NCBI GenBank assembly: GCA_021828635.1
Contig: JAJZEJ010000734.1
Location: forward strand, 1 to 7,783
Source: Chloroflexota bacterium
GTDB taxonomy: Bacteria > Chloroflexota > Ktedonobacteria > Ktedonobacterales > Ktedonobacteraceae
DNA length: 7,783 nucleotides
Direction of reading: 5' to 3'
This document shows positions 6,835-7,783 of the stretch, in pieces. The notes under the pieces were generated by a model. The model did not search any database and was not told the origin of the DNA. It saw nothing but the letters and a program-made list of their open reading frames with translations. The position numbers were made by a program, and so were the translations under genes. Each line of letters begins with the position of its first letter. Positions within the stretch are counted from its first letter, which is position 1.

Positions 6835-6901
6835 TGATTTTTTTCCCTTTCTCCACGCACATTGTTCTTTGTAAGACCGCCTTTCATGGTGAATGCGGAT
6901 A

Positions 6902-6910
6902 TGCTATACT
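6902..6910 (+). promoter_or_regulatory. Extended -10 promoter candidate for the TetR-family gene
   Basis: TGC followed by TATACT (6905-6910) matches the extended -10 form TGnTATAaT at five of six hexamer bases. No good -35 box lies 16-18 bp upstream, which is acceptable for extended -10 promoters. The start would be near 6917, giving a long leader of ~154 nt. The reverse strand reads TATAGCATAT here, so a weak leftward -10 for the esterase is also possible. Confidence 0.4.
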
Positions 6911-6925
6911 TGATGACAGGGCAAT

Positions 6926-6937
6926 CACTACTGAACA
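6926..6937 (+). repeat. 12-bp direct repeat CACTACTGAACA, copy 1
   Basis: Exact match to 7042-7053, 116 bp downstream. It overlaps the left half of the palindrome at 6933-6945. The shorter core CACTACT occurs a third time at 7031-7037. All copies are in the gap between the divergent esterase and TetR-family genes, so binding sites for the regulator are a fair guess. Confidence 0.55.
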
Positions 6938-6945
6938 CTGTGTTC
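6933..6945. promoter_or_regulatory. Perfect palindrome GAACAC-T-GTGTTC, candidate operator
   Basis: Two 6-bp arms are exact reverse complements around T6939. The site lies between divergent genes and ~16 bp past the predicted rightward start, where a bound dimer could block transcription. TetR-family regulators usually bind palindromes in just this kind of divergent gap and control themselves and the neighbour. A GAACAC half-site recurs at 7020-7025. The link to the TetR protein is inference. Confidence 0.5.
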
Positions 6946-7041
6946 GTTTATAGCGGCTGTCCTATTGTAGTGTACATCTGTGATTGAAAGCAAGCAAAAA
7001 TGAACATTGCGGAGTTGTCGAACACAGAGACACTACTTGTC

Positions 7042-7053
7042 CACTACTGAACA
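7042..7053 (+). repeat. 12-bp direct repeat CACTACTGAACA, copy 2
   Basis: Exact copy of 6926-6937, ending just before the ribosome-binding site of the TetR-family gene (AGGA at 7059-7062). The partial copy CACTACT at 7031-7037 starts 11 bp earlier, about one helical turn, so the two could be bound side by side. Confidence 0.55.
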
Positions 7054-7070
7054 GGAATAGGAACAAGAAG

Positions 7071-7652
7071 ATGAGCGGAAACCGACCTTTGGATCGTCGT
7101 ATCCAGCGCACGCGCCCCTTGCTTCAGGAGGCTCTCTTTCACTTGATTGTCGAGCGTGGCTATGAAAACATTACGATTGCTGATATTACAGAACAAGCTA
7201 ATCTGGGACGAACCACATTTTATCTGCACTATCGAGACAAAGAGGGCTTGTTGCGAGAGAGTATCAAAGCACTGCTCCACGACTTGCACCTGGAGGTAGA
7301 GCCTGAAACGGAAGAGCCATGTACATATCATATGATGAGTATTCGTATTTTCCAGCATATCGCACGACGACAGCAATTATATCGAGCAATGCTGAAAGAA
7401 GCAGGACCAACGAGAACGCTTGAGGACGTATTGAGAGCCTATTTTACCGAACTGTGTCAACGCTTTCTGTTGGCGAACCTGTTGAACGTGGAAAATTCAT
7501 CGTTGATGAGTAGTGAGATACTTGCGGTTCATGCCGCAGGGTCGTTGCTTAGCCTACTCTCCTGGTGGCTCAATCAGGATATCTCACTGTCCTCTGAGGA
7601 CATGGGAACGATCTATTGTCAATTGATGGAAGGGAAAGCTGCACTCTTATAA
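7071..7652 (+). CDS. TetR/AcrR-family transcriptional regulator
   Basis: DNA-binding repressor-type protein of 193 aa, a normal length for the family. Residues ~11-60 form the TetR N-terminal domain: a first helix with RTRPLLQEALFHLIVERGY, then the helix-turn-helix ITIADITEQANLGRTTFYLHY (~34-54) and DKEGLL. The all-helical C-terminal part (~75-193) would bind the ligand and dimerise; it looks like the TetR_C group often called AcrR-like and has no recognisable ligand motif. The ATG at 7071 has AGGA 8 nt upstream; an open frame extends to a TTG at 6984, but that extension has no SD and is not TetR-like. It is divergent from the esterase gene, with palindromic and repeated words between, so self-regulation plus esterase control is the likely job. 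Whether it also controls the exporter is unknown; its candidate site does not resemble the exporter operator. Confidence 0.92.
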   Translation: MSGNRPLDRRIQRTRPLLQEALFHLIVERGYENITIADITEQANLGRTTFYLHYRDKEGLLRESIKALLHDLHLEVEPETEEPCTYHMMSIRIFQHIARRQQLYRAMLKEAGPTRTLEDVLRAYFTELCQRFLLANLLNVENSSLMSSEILAVHAAGSLLSLLSWWLNQDISLSSEDMGTIYCQLMEGKAALL

Positions 7653-7671
7653 TTTATCAAAAATATAAAGC

Positions 7672-7738
7672 AATGCCCCTTTATGAGCAACCACAGATCA
7701 GACAACAAGAGCAAGGAAAGGAGTTACACCGGGGCATT
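7672..7738. repeat. Inverted repeat AATGCCCC / GGGGCATT downstream of the TetR gene
   Basis: AATGCCCC (7672-7679) and GGGGCATT (7731-7738) are exact reverse complements 51 bp apart; allowing one mismatch the match extends to 11 bp (7669-7679 with 7731-7741). The segment between is purine-rich and has no gene. There is no T-run after either arm, so it is not a standard terminator. It could be the edge repeats of a small element, a long-range mRNA fold or paired protein sites. Confidence 0.4.
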
Positions 7739-7742
7739 ACTA

Positions 7743-7767
7743 AGGTGAACAATACCACATTTCACCT
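7743..7767. repeat. Stem-loop AGGTGAA / TTCACCT near the window end
   Basis: A 7-bp perfect stem (7743-7749 with 7761-7767) and an 11-nt loop. It lacks a T-run on either side, and the sequence continues past the window edge, so its role as terminator, operator or chance cannot be settled. Confidence 0.3.
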
Positions 7768-7783
7768 CATTCGTGTAGCAATC

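Noticed and set aside
6984..7070. N-terminal extension of the TetR protein from TTG 6984
   Set aside because: There is no SD, the sequence is unlike the family, and ATG 7071 has a good SD and gives the normal length.
7717..7783. Start of a further gene after AAAGGAG at 7717-7723, for example GTG at 7745 running open to the window end
   Set aside because: No ATG, GTG or TTG lies 5-12 nt after AAAGGAG; the GTG at 7745 is about 21 nt away. Too little sequence remains to judge coding character.

Overview
The window most resembles a Ktedonobacteria-type (Chloroflexota) soil bacterium. This is inferred from the style of the first protein, not from a marker gene. That protein is a Hanks-type Ser/Thr kinase with a G-loop/VAIK start typical of that group, a very long Pro/Ser/Thr/Met-rich linker, one membrane helix and an outer beta-sandwich domain. 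A GntR- or TetR-style regulated ABC-2 exporter and non-ATG starts fit the same picture. I see no rRNA, tRNA, CRISPR array, transposase or phage gene.

Layout. (1) 37-2634 (+): receptor-like Ser/Thr kinase. (2) 2676-3149 (+): a small, histidine-bearing four-helix membrane protein of unknown function, probably starting at TTG just after a strong Shine-Dalgarno. A bulged hairpin lies between it and the kinase, and the two are probably co-transcribed. (3) 3204-3252: a strong sigma70-like promoter (TTGACA, 18 bp, TATAGT) whose -10 box lies inside a perfect 17-3-17 inverted repeat, almost certainly an operator. (4) 3288-4154 and 4172-5887 (+): an ABC-2 exporter operon, ATPase then 571-aa permease, 17 bp apart. 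(5) 5962-6834 (-): a convergent alpha/beta hydrolase of the LpqC/PHB-depolymerase-like esterase family, in visibly AT-richer DNA. (6) 6835-7070: a divergent control region with an extended -10 candidate, a 13-bp palindrome and a 12-bp repeated word. (7) 7071-7652 (+): a TetR/AcrR-family regulator. (8) 7653-7783: non-coding, with two inverted repeats and no convincing gene.

How the parts may work together. The kinase can carry an outside signal across the membrane. The exporter operon has its own tightly built operator, but no obvious matching regulator lies beside it. The TetR protein is placed to control itself and the divergent esterase. Nothing here is clearly a new defence or mobile system. 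The most striking signal is the operator at 3216-3252: four short palindromes centred 10, 9 and 10 bp apart, so all on one face of the helix, covering the exporter's promoter.
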